64,000 nt of DNA from assembly GCA_963841715.1 (NCBI GenBank), contig CAWJDP010000003.1:434001-498000 (forward strand), in the 5' to 3' direction. The position numbers were made by a program, and so were the translations under genes. Below are positions 42,955-52,308 of the stretch, one piece after another; position 1 is the first letter of the stretch, and each line of letters begins with the position of its first letter. Source of the stretch: DASPWW01 sp963841715 (GTDB lineage: Bacteria > Actinomycetota > Thermoleophilia > Solirubrobacterales > 70-9). Below the pieces are notes generated by a model that had not been told where the DNA came from, did no database searches, and saw only the letters and a list, made by a program, of their open reading frames with translations.

Positions 42955-45087
42955 CTACCAGTGGACGCCGCGCATCAGGTACGCGAACGCGACCTGCTCG
43001 TTGGACGCCTCCTCGCTCGTCGACGATTTCGCCGCCGTCTTGGAGTCCTTGTCCCTGGCCTTGTCGCCGCGCGCCGCGCTCGAGTCCGGGAACAGCTTGT
43101 AGGCACTGTTGAGGATGTAGTCCATCGACTTCGGGTTGATCGCGTACAGGAGCTGGCCGAGCGTCCCGACGGGGGTCGCGATCCGCTTCGGCTTGTGAAC
43201 GATCGCCTCGACGATCATGTCGGCCGCCTCATCGGGCGTGATCGTCGGGAAGCGGTTGTACATCTTCGTCGGTGAGATCATCGGCGTCCTCACAAGCGGC
43301 ATGTTGATCGTGGTGATGTGGACACCGTCGTCGATGATCTCGGAGGCGATGCAGCGCGAGAACGCGTCCAGCGCCGCCTTAGAGGCGACGTAGGCCGAGA
43401 ACCGCGGCGTGTTCGTCTGCACGCCGATCGAGCTGATGTTCACGATCTGGCCCGAGCGGCGCTCGCGCATCCGCGGCAGCAGCTTCAGGATCAGCTTCAC
43501 CGGGGCGAAGTAGTTGAGCTGCATCGTGCGCTCGAAGTCGTGGAAGCGGTCGTACGAGAGCGCGATCGAGCGCCGGATCGAGCGACCCGCGTTGTTGACG
43601 AGGATGTCGACGTGGCCGTGCTCGGCGAGCACCTCGTCGGCCATCCGGTCGAGGTCGTCGATGTCGGAGAGGTCGCAGCGGTGCACGTACGCGGTCCCGC
43701 CGCGACGCTCGATCAGCTCCTGCGTCTCCTCGAGCTTCTCGGGCGTGCGCGCGACGAGCAGCACGATCCCGTCCGCGTCGGCGATCTTGATCGCCGCCGA
43801 GCGACCGATCCCCGACGAGGCGCCGGTCACCATCACGACCCTGCCCCGGACCGCCGCCGAGAGCGAGTTGATCCCGCGCAGGTTCCTCGTGAAACGCATC
43901 AGCTCGTCGGGGATCTGCTGCGAGATCAGCTCGGCGAGCGTCCCACCCTTGCCCGCTCCGCCGCGCACCGCCCCCGCGATCGAGGTGTCGCGGTAGAGGT
44001 CGGGGTCGAGGTGGCGCTCCCAGTAGTCCCAGAGCTTGTCGGCGTAGGCGTCGAGTGGGGGCACACGGATATCGGTCCCCTCGAGAGCCTTCTGCGCCTC
44101 GGCGCTGTCGAAGTGCGTCGGGTAGTTGACGTAGGTGAGAACCGAGCGCGGGATCCCGAAGTCGGCGAGGAGCGTGTTGGCCAGGATCGCCCCAGGCGGA
44201 AGGGCCACAAGCCCCTTCAGCACCGGGATCGCGGCCTCGACGACGTCGGGCGGGATCCGAACCGAGGACTTGGGAGCGTGCGCCGCGGCGGCGAAGATGT
44301 CGATCACCTCGCCGGCGCTCTTCGGGTTCGGGTCGGTGAGATGGAAGGCCCTCCCGTCGAGGCCGTCGAGGTGGGCGATGTGGTCCATCGCGCGGGCGAC
44401 GAAGTCGACCGGGACGAGGTTGATCTCGCGGCCCTCGACGCCGAGCATAGGCGCCCACTGGGGGACGATCGCTCGAAGGCGGCGGATCAGCTTGAAGAAG
44501 TAGTAGGGGCCGTCGATCTTGTCCATCTCGCCGGTCTGGGAGTTGCCGACGACGATGCCCGGCCGGTACACACGCCACGGCACCTCGGGCTCGTTGCGGA
44601 CGACCGCCTCGGACTCGTGCTTGGTCTGGAAGTAGGGGTGGTTGTCGATCTCCTGGGCCTCGTCGAACATGTCCTCGCGCCACGTCCCCTTGTAGAGGCC
44701 CGCCGCGGCGATCGAGCTGACCATGTGGAAGCGTCCGGCCTCGAGCGCCTCCGCGAGTTCGACCGCCCCGCGCGTGCCCTCGACGTTGGCGATCCGCTGC
44801 GTCTCGGCGTCGGCGGTCATGTCGTAGACGGCGGCGAGGTGGAAGAAGTGATCGATCTTGCCGCGCAGCTCCTCGATTCTGTCCTCGCACCCGAGGCGAG
44901 GCTGGGAGAGGTCGCCGATGACGGCGACGATGCGGTCGTCGGCGGCACCCCAGCGGCTCTTCAGCTCCTCGAGCCGGCCGCGCGACCCCTCGCGAACGAG
45001 GGCGTAGATCGTCCCCTCGCGCTTCAGCAGCTGCTCGACGAGATTGCGTCCGATGAAGCCGGTCGCACCTGTGACGAAGTAGCTCAT
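42955..45087 (-). CDS. double SDR protein, fatty acyl-CoA reductase-type (AcrA1-like) fusion
   Basis: A 710-residue fusion. Residues about 1-370 form an extended SDR of the NAD_binding_4 type (SYFVTGATGFIGRNLVEQLL, then FHLAAVYDMTAD, then YFQTKHESEAVV). Residues about 415-660 form a classical SDR (VVMVTGASSGIGRSAAIKIA, NNAGRSIRRSI, SAYVASKAALDAF). This order is seen in mycobacterial AcrA1 (Rv3391-like) proteins that reduce fatty acyl-CoA for wax or envelope lipids. The ATG has GGAGAGGTGGA directly upstream. Which half reduces the acyl-CoA cannot be told here. Confidence 0.85.
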   Translation of the reverse strand: MSYFVTGATGFIGRNLVEQLLKREGTIYALVREGSRGRLEELKSRWGAADDRIVAVIGDLSQPRLGCEDRIEELRGKIDHFFHLAAVYDMTADAETQRIANVEGTRGAVELAEALEAGRFHMVSSIAAAGLYKGTWREDMFDEAQEIDNHPYFQTKHESEAVVRNEPEVPWRVYRPGIVVGNSQTGEMDKIDGPYYFFKLIRRLRAIVPQWAPMLGVEGREINLVPVDFVARAMDHIAHLDGLDGRAFHLTDPNPKSAGEVIDIFAAAAHAPKSSVRIPPDVVEAAIPVLKGLVALPPGAILANTLLADFGIPRSVLTYVNYPTHFDSAEAQKALEGTDIRVPPLDAYADKLWDYWERHLDPDLYRDTSIAGAVRGGAGKGGTLAELISQQIPDELMRFTRNLRGINSLSAAVRGRVVMVTGASSGIGRSAAIKIADADGIVLLVARTPEKLEETQELIERRGGTAYVHRCDLSDIDDLDRMADEVLAEHGHVDILVNNAGRSIRRSIALSYDRFHDFERTMQLNYFAPVKLILKLLPRMRERRSGQIVNISSIGVQTNTPRFSAYVASKAALDAFSRCIASEIIDDGVHITTINMPLVRTPMISPTKMYNRFPTITPDEAADMIVEAIVHKPKRIATPVGTLGQLLYAINPKSMDYILNSAYKLFPDSSAARGDKARDKDSKTAAKSSTSEEASNEQVAFAYLMRGVHW

Positions 45088-45128
45088 TCCACCTCTCCTT
45101 CCTGGGGTTCGGACCCTACACTTCACCA

Positions 45129-45200
45129 ATGCCGACCTGCCAGTCGCCTCGCAATCGGGCTGCGCCCTCTGCTCGGCGCCGAGGTCACTTGTGGGCCTAG
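45129..45200 (+). CDS. possible leaderless upstream ORF (23 residues)
   Basis: TACACT (45117-45122) lies 6 nt before an ATG that opens a 23-codon frame (MPTCQSPRNRAAPSARRRGH and 3 more residues). Its TAG stop lies just inside the next gene, 7 nt past that gene's GTG. The geometry would couple the zinc-ribbon gene to this leader. The peptide has no recognisable domain. Confidence 0.3.
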   Translation: MPTCQSPRNRAAPSARRRGHLWA

Positions 45201-45487
45201 GGATCGATCCGACCGGTCGGGAGCCGATTCGCGAGACGCGGAAGGTCCGCGTCGGCGACATCGACGAGCGCCGCCGCCTCGTCCGCGACGGTGTCCAGCT
45301 CCTCGACCACGGCGCCCTCGTGTGCCCGAGCTGCAACGTCCCGGTCGTGATCGACACTCCGGTGCCCATCAGCCGCGATCTGCGCTGCGGCTTCTGCGAC
45401 CACGAGGCCCGCGTCGGCGAGTTCGTGTCGGCGAACGTCTTCGACACGGTGCCGAACGAGGTCTACGTGGTCGCCCGCGTCGTTTGA
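45191..45487 (+). CDS. zinc-ribbon-like small protein
   Basis: A 98-residue soluble protein. The core LVCPSCNVPVVIDTPVPISR followed by LRCGFCDHEARVGEF supplies two CxxC pairs, a rubredoxin-like or zinc-ribbon arrangement. The GTG start is supported by position only. Its TGA stop overlaps the TTG start of the photolyase gene (TTGA), so the two are coupled. Function unknown. Confidence 0.6.
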   Translation: MGLGIDPTGREPIRETRKVRVGDIDERRRLVRDGVQLLDHGALVCPSCNVPVVIDTPVPISRDLRCGFCDHEARVGEFVSANVFDTVPNEVYVVARVV

Positions 45488-46899
45488 GCGCGGCGCTCGT
45501 CTGGCTTCGACGCGACCTCCGCCTCCACGACAACCCGGCGCTCGCCGCCGCGATCCGTGACCACGGCGAGGTCGTTCCCATGTTCTGCTTCGAGCCCGGC
45601 CTGCTCCGCGGCCGCCATTCGAGCCCGAGCCGCAACGCCTACCTGCTCGCCGCGCTGCGCGAGCTCGACGCGGCGCTGCAACGACTCGGCGGCCGCCTGC
45701 TGTATCGGGACGGGCTCCCCGAGCGCGAGATTCCACGCCTCGCGACCGAGCTCGCGGCGGGCGCCGCGTACGTGAACGTCGACCACACCCCGCACGCGCA
45801 GCGCCGCGACCGCCGCGTCGCCGAGGGGCTCGCGAAGCGCGGGATCGAGCTCGTCGGCCACGACGGGATCACGTGCGCCGACGTGGGGGGGATCGAAACG
45901 CGCGCTGGCGCGCCATACCGCCTCTTCACGCCGTTCAGCCGCGCGTGGCTCGAGGCCCCACGGCGAGCGCTCGAGCCGCGGCCGCGCCGCGTCCCGGTCC
46001 CATCGCGGCCGCGCAAGGGCTCGCTCCCGGCGGCGCGAGCGCTCGGTGTCGACGCCGGGGGGAAGCGCCGGTGCGAAGCGTTCCGGCCAGGCGAGCGCGG
46101 TGCTCGGCGCGCGATGGCCGGCTACCTGCAACGGGTGCGCGACTACGCGCGGCTGCGCGACGTGCCGGCGGCCGATGCGACCTCGCGACTGAGTGCCGCG
46201 CTCCACTTCGGATGCGTCTCGCCGCTCGAGCTCGAGGCACGGCTGCGCGAGCACCGCGGGGACGGCGCCGCCGCGCTGCGGCGCCAGCTCGCGTGGCGCG
46301 ACTTCCACCTTCACCTCCTTCGTCACGATCCCGGCTCAGCGCGGCGCGGGTTCCGGCCCGAGTTCCGGCGTATGCGGTGGCGCAGCGACCGCCGCGAGCT
46401 CGACGCGTGGAAAGCGGGTGAGACCGGCTACCCACTCGTCGACGCCGCCATGCGCCAGCTCCTCGCGGAGGGATGGATGCACAACCGCGCCCGCCTCGCC
46501 GTCGCGTCGTTCCTGACCAAGGACCTGCTCATCGACTGGCGCGAGGGGGAGTCGCACTTCATGCGCCACCTCGTCGACGGCGACGAGGCGAGCAACAACG
46601 GCAACTGGCAGTGGTCGGCGTCCGCCGGGGCGGATCCGCAGCCGTGGTTCCGCATCTTCAATCCCGTGCGCCAGCAGCGCCGTTTCGATCCCGAAGGCGC
46701 CTACGTGCGCCGCTACGTGCCGGAGCTGCGCCGAATGCCCGACCGCTGGCTCGCGACGCCCTGGGAGGCGCCGGCCGACGCGCAGCATCAAGCGGGGTGC
46801 GTGATCGGGCGCGACTACCCCGGGCCGATCGTCGACCATGGGCGCGCCCGCGACGAGGCGCTGGAGCGCTTCTCCCGCGCGGCGTCGCGCGGCGCGTGA
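45484..46899 (+). CDS. phr: deoxyribodipyrimidine photolyase (cryptochrome/photolyase family)
   Basis: A 471-residue protein. The N-terminal antenna domain starts SAALVWLRRDLRLHDNPALA. The C-terminal FAD domain has RLSAALHFGCVSPLELEARL, QLAWRDFHLHLL, TGYPLVDAAMRQLLAEGWMH, SHFMRHLVDGDEASNNGNWQ and RIFNPVRQQRRFDPEGAYVR, the class I CPD photolyase signatures. It repairs UV dimers using blue light and reduced FAD. TTG start overlapping the previous stop. The frame is also open far upstream on this strand, but only this part has photolyase motifs. Confidence 0.92.
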   Translation: MSAALVWLRRDLRLHDNPALAAAIRDHGEVVPMFCFEPGLLRGRHSSPSRNAYLLAALRELDAALQRLGGRLLYRDGLPEREIPRLATELAAGAAYVNVDHTPHAQRRDRRVAEGLAKRGIELVGHDGITCADVGGIETRAGAPYRLFTPFSRAWLEAPRRALEPRPRRVPVPSRPRKGSLPAARALGVDAGGKRRCEAFRPGERGARRAMAGYLQRVRDYARLRDVPAADATSRLSAALHFGCVSPLELEARLREHRGDGAAALRRQLAWRDFHLHLLRHDPGSARRGFRPEFRRMRWRSDRRELDAWKAGETGYPLVDAAMRQLLAEGWMHNRARLAVASFLTKDLLIDWREGESHFMRHLVDGDEASNNGNWQWSASAGADPQPWFRIFNPVRQQRRFDPEGAYVRRYVPELRRMPDRWLATPWEAPADAQHQAGCVIGRDYPGPIVDHGRARDEALERFSRAASRGA

Positions 46900-46925
46900 C
46901 GACGCCTGCGTTCACCTAGACTCAG

Positions 46926-49900
46926 ATGCGCCTGATGGCGACAACTCAGACCCTCCAGATCGAGATGCCCGCGATGGGCGAGTCGGTGACCGAGGGCACG
47001 GTCCTCGAGTGGCACAAGCAAGAGGGCGAATACGTCGAGGAGGGCGAGACCGTGGTCGAGGTCTCGACCGACAAGGTCGACGCGGAGGTGCCCGCACCGG
47101 CGAGCGGAACGATCGCCAAGATCCTCAAGGGCGAGGACGAGACGGTCCAGGTCGGCGAGGCCTTGGCGGAGCTCGACCCGTCGGGGACGCCGTCCGAGTC
47201 GGCGGGCGCATCCGAGAACGGCGCACCCACGGCGGAGGAACCCGCGCCCGAGCCGGCCCCGGAGGCGCCTGCAGAGTCCGCTCCCACGGACGGCGCGCCC
47301 GCCGCCACCGCCGGCGACGCAGTCACCCTGGTCATGCCCGAGATGGGCGAGTCGGTGACCGAGGGCGTCGTGCTCGAGTGGCACAAGCAGGAGGGCGACG
47401 CCGTCGAAGAGGGTGAGACCCTGGTCGAGGTCTCGACCGACAAGGTCGACGCCGAGGTCCCCGCTCCCGCGAGCGGGACGCTGACGAAGATCCTCACGCA
47501 ACCCGACGAGACGGTGCAGGTCGGCGAGGGGCTGGCCGAGATCAGTGCGTCTGAAGCCCCGGCCCGCGACCACCCGGCCGAACCGGACGCGTCAGCGGAG
47601 GATTCGGCCGGAATTGATGTAGCCGAGCGAGCGGGAGCGGGGCGGGCGGCGGGCCATGATGGCGGGCCGGCGGACGGGCAGCGATCGTCCCCGATTGCGC
47701 GCCGCGTTGCCGCCGACCGCGGAGTCGACCTGAGCGGCGTCAAGGGGTCGGGTGCTGGCGGCCGGATCACCAAGAATGACGTCCTCGCGGCGGCGGACGG
47801 GAACGGGGCGGCCGCGCCCGCACCCCCGGTGGGAGCGGGAGAGGTCAAGCCGTTGCGAGGGACCGCCGGCGCGCTCGCGAAGGCGATGCAGGAAAGCCGC
47901 TCGATTCCGACCGCGACCTCGTTCCGCACCCTCGCCGTCGACACGCTCGACGCGAAGCGAAAGGCGCTGAACGGGGCACTGAAGGAACGCGGGATGAAGG
48001 TCTCGTTCACGCATCTGGTCGCGTGGGCGATCGTCCAGGCCGCGCGTGATTGGTCGGTGATGGCGCGCTCGTACGCGGAGCAGGACGGCAAGCCACAGGT
48101 CGTCGAGCCCGAGGGGATCAACCTCGGGATAGCCGTCGACGTCGAGCGCAAGGACGGCCGCGGGCTGCTTGTCCCATGCATCAAAGGCGCCGACGGCCTC
48201 GACTTCGCCGGCTTCCACGCCTACTACGAGGACCTGATCACGAAGACGCGCGAGAACAGCCTCACTGCGGACGACTTCCAGGGCACGAACATCACCCTGA
48301 CCAACCCGGGCGGCCTCGGGACCGTGGCGTCGGTCCCGCGGCTGATGGTCGGCCAGGGGACGATCGTCGCCACCGGGTCGATCGCCTACCCCGTCGAGTG
48401 GGCACACGCGACCCCGGAGCGGCTGCGGACGCTCGGGGTCTCGAAGGTGATGACGATGACCTCGACCTACGACCACCGCGTGATCCAGGGCGCGGAGTCG
48501 GGGTCCTTCCTGCGCGACATCGAGCAGCTGATCCAGAGCGATGAGCTCTACGAGGCTGTCGCCGAGTCGCTCAGTATCGACACCGGAATCGTCAGCCGGG
48601 CCCACGCGGCCGCCGCGTCGGCCCCGCCGCTGTCGGGCGCCGATGCCGTCCAGCGCGCAGCCGCGCCGGCCGCGGCCGACCATGACCTGCTCCAGGCCGT
48701 GCAGGCGGCCACCTCGCTGCTGAAGGCGTTCCGGACCCACGGCCACCTCGCTGCGCGCCTCGACCCACTCGGGACCGATCCGAAGGGCGACCCCGCGCTC
48801 CAGCCGGAGAACCTCCACCTCACCCCCGAGCTGATGGCCCGGGTGCCGGCGGACATCCTCCGCGTCGAGTGCCCGGGCGAAACCCTGCTCGACATCCTGC
48901 CGCGGATGCGCGAGGACTACTGCGGGACGATCGCGTACGAGATCGAGCACCTGTCCTCGCACCAGCAGCGCGTCTGGCTGCGGGAGATGATCGAGACCAA
49001 CCGGCACCGCAAGCCGCTCGACGAGGACGAGAAGAAGGCGCTGCTCGACCGGCTCGTCCAGGTGTTCCAGTTCGAGCGCTTCGTCCAGCGCAGCTACCTG
49101 GGTCAGAAGGTGTTCTCGATCGAGGGCCTCGACGCGATCGTCCCGATGCTCGACGAGGTCGCGACGCTCGCGGAGCGAGACGGGGCCAACCAGGTCGTGC
49201 TCGGGATGGCGCACCGCGGCCGTCTCAGCGTCCTCGCCCACAACCTCGGGCGCTCGGCGGAGGCGCTGCTGGCCGAGTTCGAGGGCTCGAAGGCGATCGA
49301 CCAGGTCAAGGCCGTCGCGGCGATCCCCCATCACGGCACAGGCGACGTCAAGTACCACTACGGCGCCGAGGGCGTGTTCAGCACCCGCGACGGCGAGCGG
49401 ATCACAATGCGGCTGTACCCGAACCCGAGCCACCTCGAGTTCGTCGACCCGGTCGCGACAGGCGCCGCACGCTCGGCCCAGACCAAGCACGAGGGTGCGC
49501 AGCTCCACCACAACCCCGAGGTCGCGCTCCCGACGCTGCTGCACGGCGACGCCTCGTTCCCAGCCCAGGGGGTCGTCGCCGAGACCTTCAACCTGCTCGC
49601 CCTCGAGGGCTACCGCACCGGCGGCACGATCCACATCATCACCAACAACCAGGTCGGCTTCACGACCGACCCCCAAGAGGCGCGCTCGACGCCGTACGCC
49701 TCCGACATGGCTAAGGGCTACAACGTCCCGATCATCCACGTCAACGCCGACGACGTGGAGGCATGCATCTTCGCGGTCCGGCTCGCGATGGCCTACCGCG
49801 AGAAATGGAAGCGCGATGTCGTCATCGACCTCGTCGGCTACCGTCGCTACGGCCACAACGAGACCGACGAGGCCGCCTACACGCAGCCGGAGATGGCGCA

Positions 49901-51290
49901 GCGAATCAAGGAGCACCCGCCCGTGAGCGAGCTCTACGCCGAGCGCCTGGTGAACGAGGGCGTCGTCACCGCCGAGCAGGTCGAGGAGTACGGCAAGCGT
50001 CGCCGCGAAGAGCTGTCGAGCGACCTCAAGGAGCTGCGCGAGAAGATGGCGCTCGGCGAGTACGAGGACCCAACGCTGACGACCGGGACCGGCGAACTCG
50101 ATCGCCGCAAGAGCCGCGACGTCGAGACCGCGGTGAGCGAGAAGCGACTGCGGTCCCTGAACGAGGAGCTGCTCAAGGTCCCGGAAAGCTTCACCGTCCA
50201 CCGCAAGCTCCGCAAGCCCCTGATCGAGGGGCGGACGAAGGCGCTTGAAGAAGGCGGGATCGAGTACGGCCACGCCGAGGGGCTCGCGTTCGCATCGCTG
50301 CTCACCGAGGGGACGCACATCAGGCTCACCGGCCAGGACACGGAGCGCGGGACGTTCTCCCACCGCCACCTCGTCCTCCACGACGAGAAGACGGGCCTCA
50401 ACTACGCCCCGATCCAGCACCTCCCCGGTGCCCTGGCGCCGTTCGAGATCTACAACAGCCCGCTGTCCGAGATCGCGTGCCTCGGTTTCGAGTACGGCTA
50501 CTCCGCCGCCTCGCCCGACAGCTTGATCCTCTGGGAGGCGCAGTTCGGCGACTTCGCCAACGCAGCCCAGGTGATCATTGACAGCTTCATCGCCTCGGGG
50601 GAGGCGAAGTGGGGCCAGACGACGCGGCTGACGCTGCTGCTCCCGCACGGCTACGAGGGCTCGGGGCCCGAGCATTCGAGCGCCCGCATCGAGCGCTTCA
50701 TCGCGCTCGCAGCAGAGGGCAACATGCGGATCGCCAACCCGACCACGGCCGCCCAGTACTTCCATCTTCTGCGCCGCCAGGCGCTGATCGAGAAGCCGCG
50801 CCCGCTGGTCGTCTTTACCCCCAAGGGCCTGCTTCGGCTCCCGGCGGCGACCTCGACCCTCGACGAGCTCGCGAACGGGTCGTTCGAGTTCGTGATCGAC
50901 GACCCGCGCGCCGCCGACCGCCGGGACAAGGTCGAGCGGCTGTGCCTGTGCAGCGGGAAGATCTACTACGACATCGACAGCAGCGAGCGCCGCGAGTCCG
51001 CGGCGAAGGTGGCGGTCGCCCGGGTCGAGCTCCTGTACCCGTTCGCAAGCGACCAGGTAGCCGAGCTGATCGCCTCGTATCCGAACCTGCAGGAGATCAA
51101 GTGGGTCCAGGAGGAGCCGCAGAACATGGGCGCCTGGAAAATCATGACCCGCCGGATGCCCGAGCTGGTCCCGGACGAGGTCGAGTTCGGCTACATCGGC
51201 CGCCCCGAGCGGGCCAGCCCCGGCGAGGGCTATTCGGCCGCGCACCGCGCCGAGCAGGAGCGGATCGTGCTCACGACGCTGACGGCCTAG
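46926..51290 (+). CDS. kgd: 2-oxoglutarate dehydrogenase: lipoyl-lipoyl-PSBD-E2 fused to E1
   Basis: A 1454-residue fusion. Two lipoyl domains (residues 8-84 and 131-207) have swinging-arm lysines K50 and K173 in EVSTDKVDAEV. A Pro/Ala linker leads to a peripheral-subunit-binding domain (about 254-289, SSPIARRVAADRGVDLSGVK). The E2 catalytic domain (about 305-540) ends TYDHRVIQGAESGSFLRD. The E1 domain (about 585-1454) has MAHRGRLSVLAHNLG and the TPP region. Actinobacterial Kgd/OdhA usually lacks lipoyl and binding domains; here they are in cis. It oxidises 2-oxoglutarate to succinyl-CoA. ATG 46935 is an alternative start, and TAGACT (46917-46922) is a likely -10 box. Confidence 0.92.
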   Translation: MRLMATTQTLQIEMPAMGESVTEGTVLEWHKQEGEYVEEGETVVEVSTDKVDAEVPAPASGTIAKILKGEDETVQVGEALAELDPSGTPSESAGASENGAPTAEEPAPEPAPEAPAESAPTDGAPAATAGDAVTLVMPEMGESVTEGVVLEWHKQEGDAVEEGETLVEVSTDKVDAEVPAPASGTLTKILTQPDETVQVGEGLAEISASEAPARDHPAEPDASAEDSAGIDVAERAGAGRAAGHDGGPADGQRSSPIARRVAADRGVDLSGVKGSGAGGRITKNDVLAAADGNGAAAPAPPVGAGEVKPLRGTAGALAKAMQESRSIPTATSFRTLAVDTLDAKRKALNGALKERGMKVSFTHLVAWAIVQAARDWSVMARSYAEQDGKPQVVEPEGINLGIAVDVERKDGRGLLVPCIKGADGLDFAGFHAYYEDLITKTRENSLTADDFQGTNITLTNPGGLGTVASVPRLMVGQGTIVATGSIAYPVEWAHATPERLRTLGVSKVMTMTSTYDHRVIQGAESGSFLRDIEQLIQSDELYEAVAESLSIDTGIVSRAHAAAASAPPLSGADAVQRAAAPAAADHDLLQAVQAATSLLKAFRTHGHLAARLDPLGTDPKGDPALQPENLHLTPELMARVPADILRVECPGETLLDILPRMREDYCGTIAYEIEHLSSHQQRVWLREMIETNRHRKPLDEDEKKALLDRLVQVFQFERFVQRSYLGQKVFSIEGLDAIVPMLDEVATLAERDGANQVVLGMAHRGRLSVLAHNLGRSAEALLAEFEGSKAIDQVKAVAAIPHHGTGDVKYHYGAEGVFSTRDGERITMRLYPNPSHLEFVDPVATGAARSAQTKHEGAQLHHNPEVALPTLLHGDASFPAQGVVAETFNLLALEGYRTGGTIHIITNNQVGFTTDPQEARSTPYASDMAKGYNVPIIHVNADDVEACIFAVRLAMAYREKWKRDVVIDLVGYRRYGHNETDEAAYTQPEMAQRIKEHPPVSELYAERLVNEGVVTAEQVEEYGKRRREELSSDLKELREKMALGEYEDPTLTTGTGELDRRKSRDVETAVSEKRLRSLNEELLKVPESFTVHRKLRKPLIEGRTKALEEGGIEYGHAEGLAFASLLTEGTHIRLTGQDTERGTFSHRHLVLHDEKTGLNYAPIQHLPGALAPFEIYNSPLSEIACLGFEYGYSAASPDSLILWEAQFGDFANAAQVIIDSFIASGEAKWGQTTRLTLLLPHGYEGSGPEHSSARIERFIALAAEGNMRIANPTTAAQYFHLLRRQALIEKPRPLVVFTPKGLLRLPAATSTLDELANGSFEFVIDDPRAADRRDKVERLCLCSGKIYYDIDSSERRESAAKVAVARVELLYPFASDQVAELIASYPNLQEIKWVQEEPQNMGAWKIMTRRMPELVPDEVEFGYIGRPERASPGEGYSAAHRAEQERIVLTTLTA

Positions 51291-51481
51291 CCGCGGTTCG
51301 CGCCGACGTCGACGCCCGCCGCGCCGCGGACAGCCCCTTACATCTGTCCAGATCTGCCGTCGACGGTCATTGCAGGACCAATTGGCTTGCCGATGGCGGG
51401 TTTGATGCCGCATCAAGGAGGATTCGATGTGCTCGGGCAGGGAAGGGCGCAGTTGAGTTGGGGACTTTCGCGACTCTCCCT

Positions 51482-51806
<325 letters not shown>

Positions 51807-51869
51807 GGCGCAGAGGGCTCGCCCACGGGGCCCGCCGAACCGAGCGTCGGGTCCCCGACGGAGCGACGC

Positions 51870-51875
51870 TAGGCT
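51870..51875 (+). promoter_or_regulatory. -10 box, leaderless start
   Basis: TAGGCT, 7 nt before the ATG at 51883, no Shine-Dalgarno sequence. Confidence 0.5.
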
Positions 51876-51882
51876 GGCCTCC

Positions 51883-52308
51883 ATGTCGCCGACGAGCCCC
51901 GCCGACGCGCCGCGCGAAACGCGGCCCAAGGAGCCCGCTCCGGGTGCGCTCTACCCGTGGGTGAAGCGCGCGTCGTGGTTTGAATTGGCGCTGTTCACGG
52001 CGCTGGTCGTGTTCTGGCTCCTGCCCGGATTCCACCAGGAGGAGTTCGTGTTCGGCCTCGGCCATGGCCTCGGCTACGTCGCACTGTGCATCCTGATCTG
52101 GATCGCGATCCTGCGCCACGAGGCGCCTTACGTCCTCCTCGCCGCGACGCTGACCCCGGTCGGGCCGGTCGGCAGCGTGATCGCGCTGAACCGGATCGAC
52201 CGCCGGCCGGGCTACTCGACGGTCCAGGTGTCTCCGGAGCGCAGCAGCCCGTCGAGCTCCTCGACACCGAGCTCCTCGCAGACGGCGTCGGGCTCGAGCC
52301 CCCCGTAG
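51883..52308 (+). CDS. DUF3817-like small membrane protein
   Basis: A 141-residue protein. The segment VKRASWFELALFTALVVFWL is followed by a loop (PGFHQEEFVFGLGHGLGYV), a second helix (ALCILIWIAILR) and a third (YVLLAATLTPVGPVGSVIAL), resembling DUF3817 membrane proteins of actinobacteria. The Ser/Pro-rich last 30 residues are encoded antisense to the end of korB: the two genes overlap tail to tail by 97 bp. The tail may carry no function of its own. Family assignment is tentative. Confidence 0.6.
   Translation: MSPTSPADAPRETRPKEPAPGALYPWVKRASWFELALFTALVVFWLLPGFHQEEFVFGLGHGLGYVALCILIWIAILRHEAPYVLLAATLTPVGPVGSVIALNRIDRRPGYSTVQVSPERSSPSSSSTPSSSQTASGSSPP

Noticed and set aside
43318..45483. Upstream extension of the photolyase frame over the SDR fusion gene
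   Set aside because: No photolyase-like sequence before 45484, composition is antisense-like, and the minus strand carries a complete two-domain SDR with a good ribosome-binding site.
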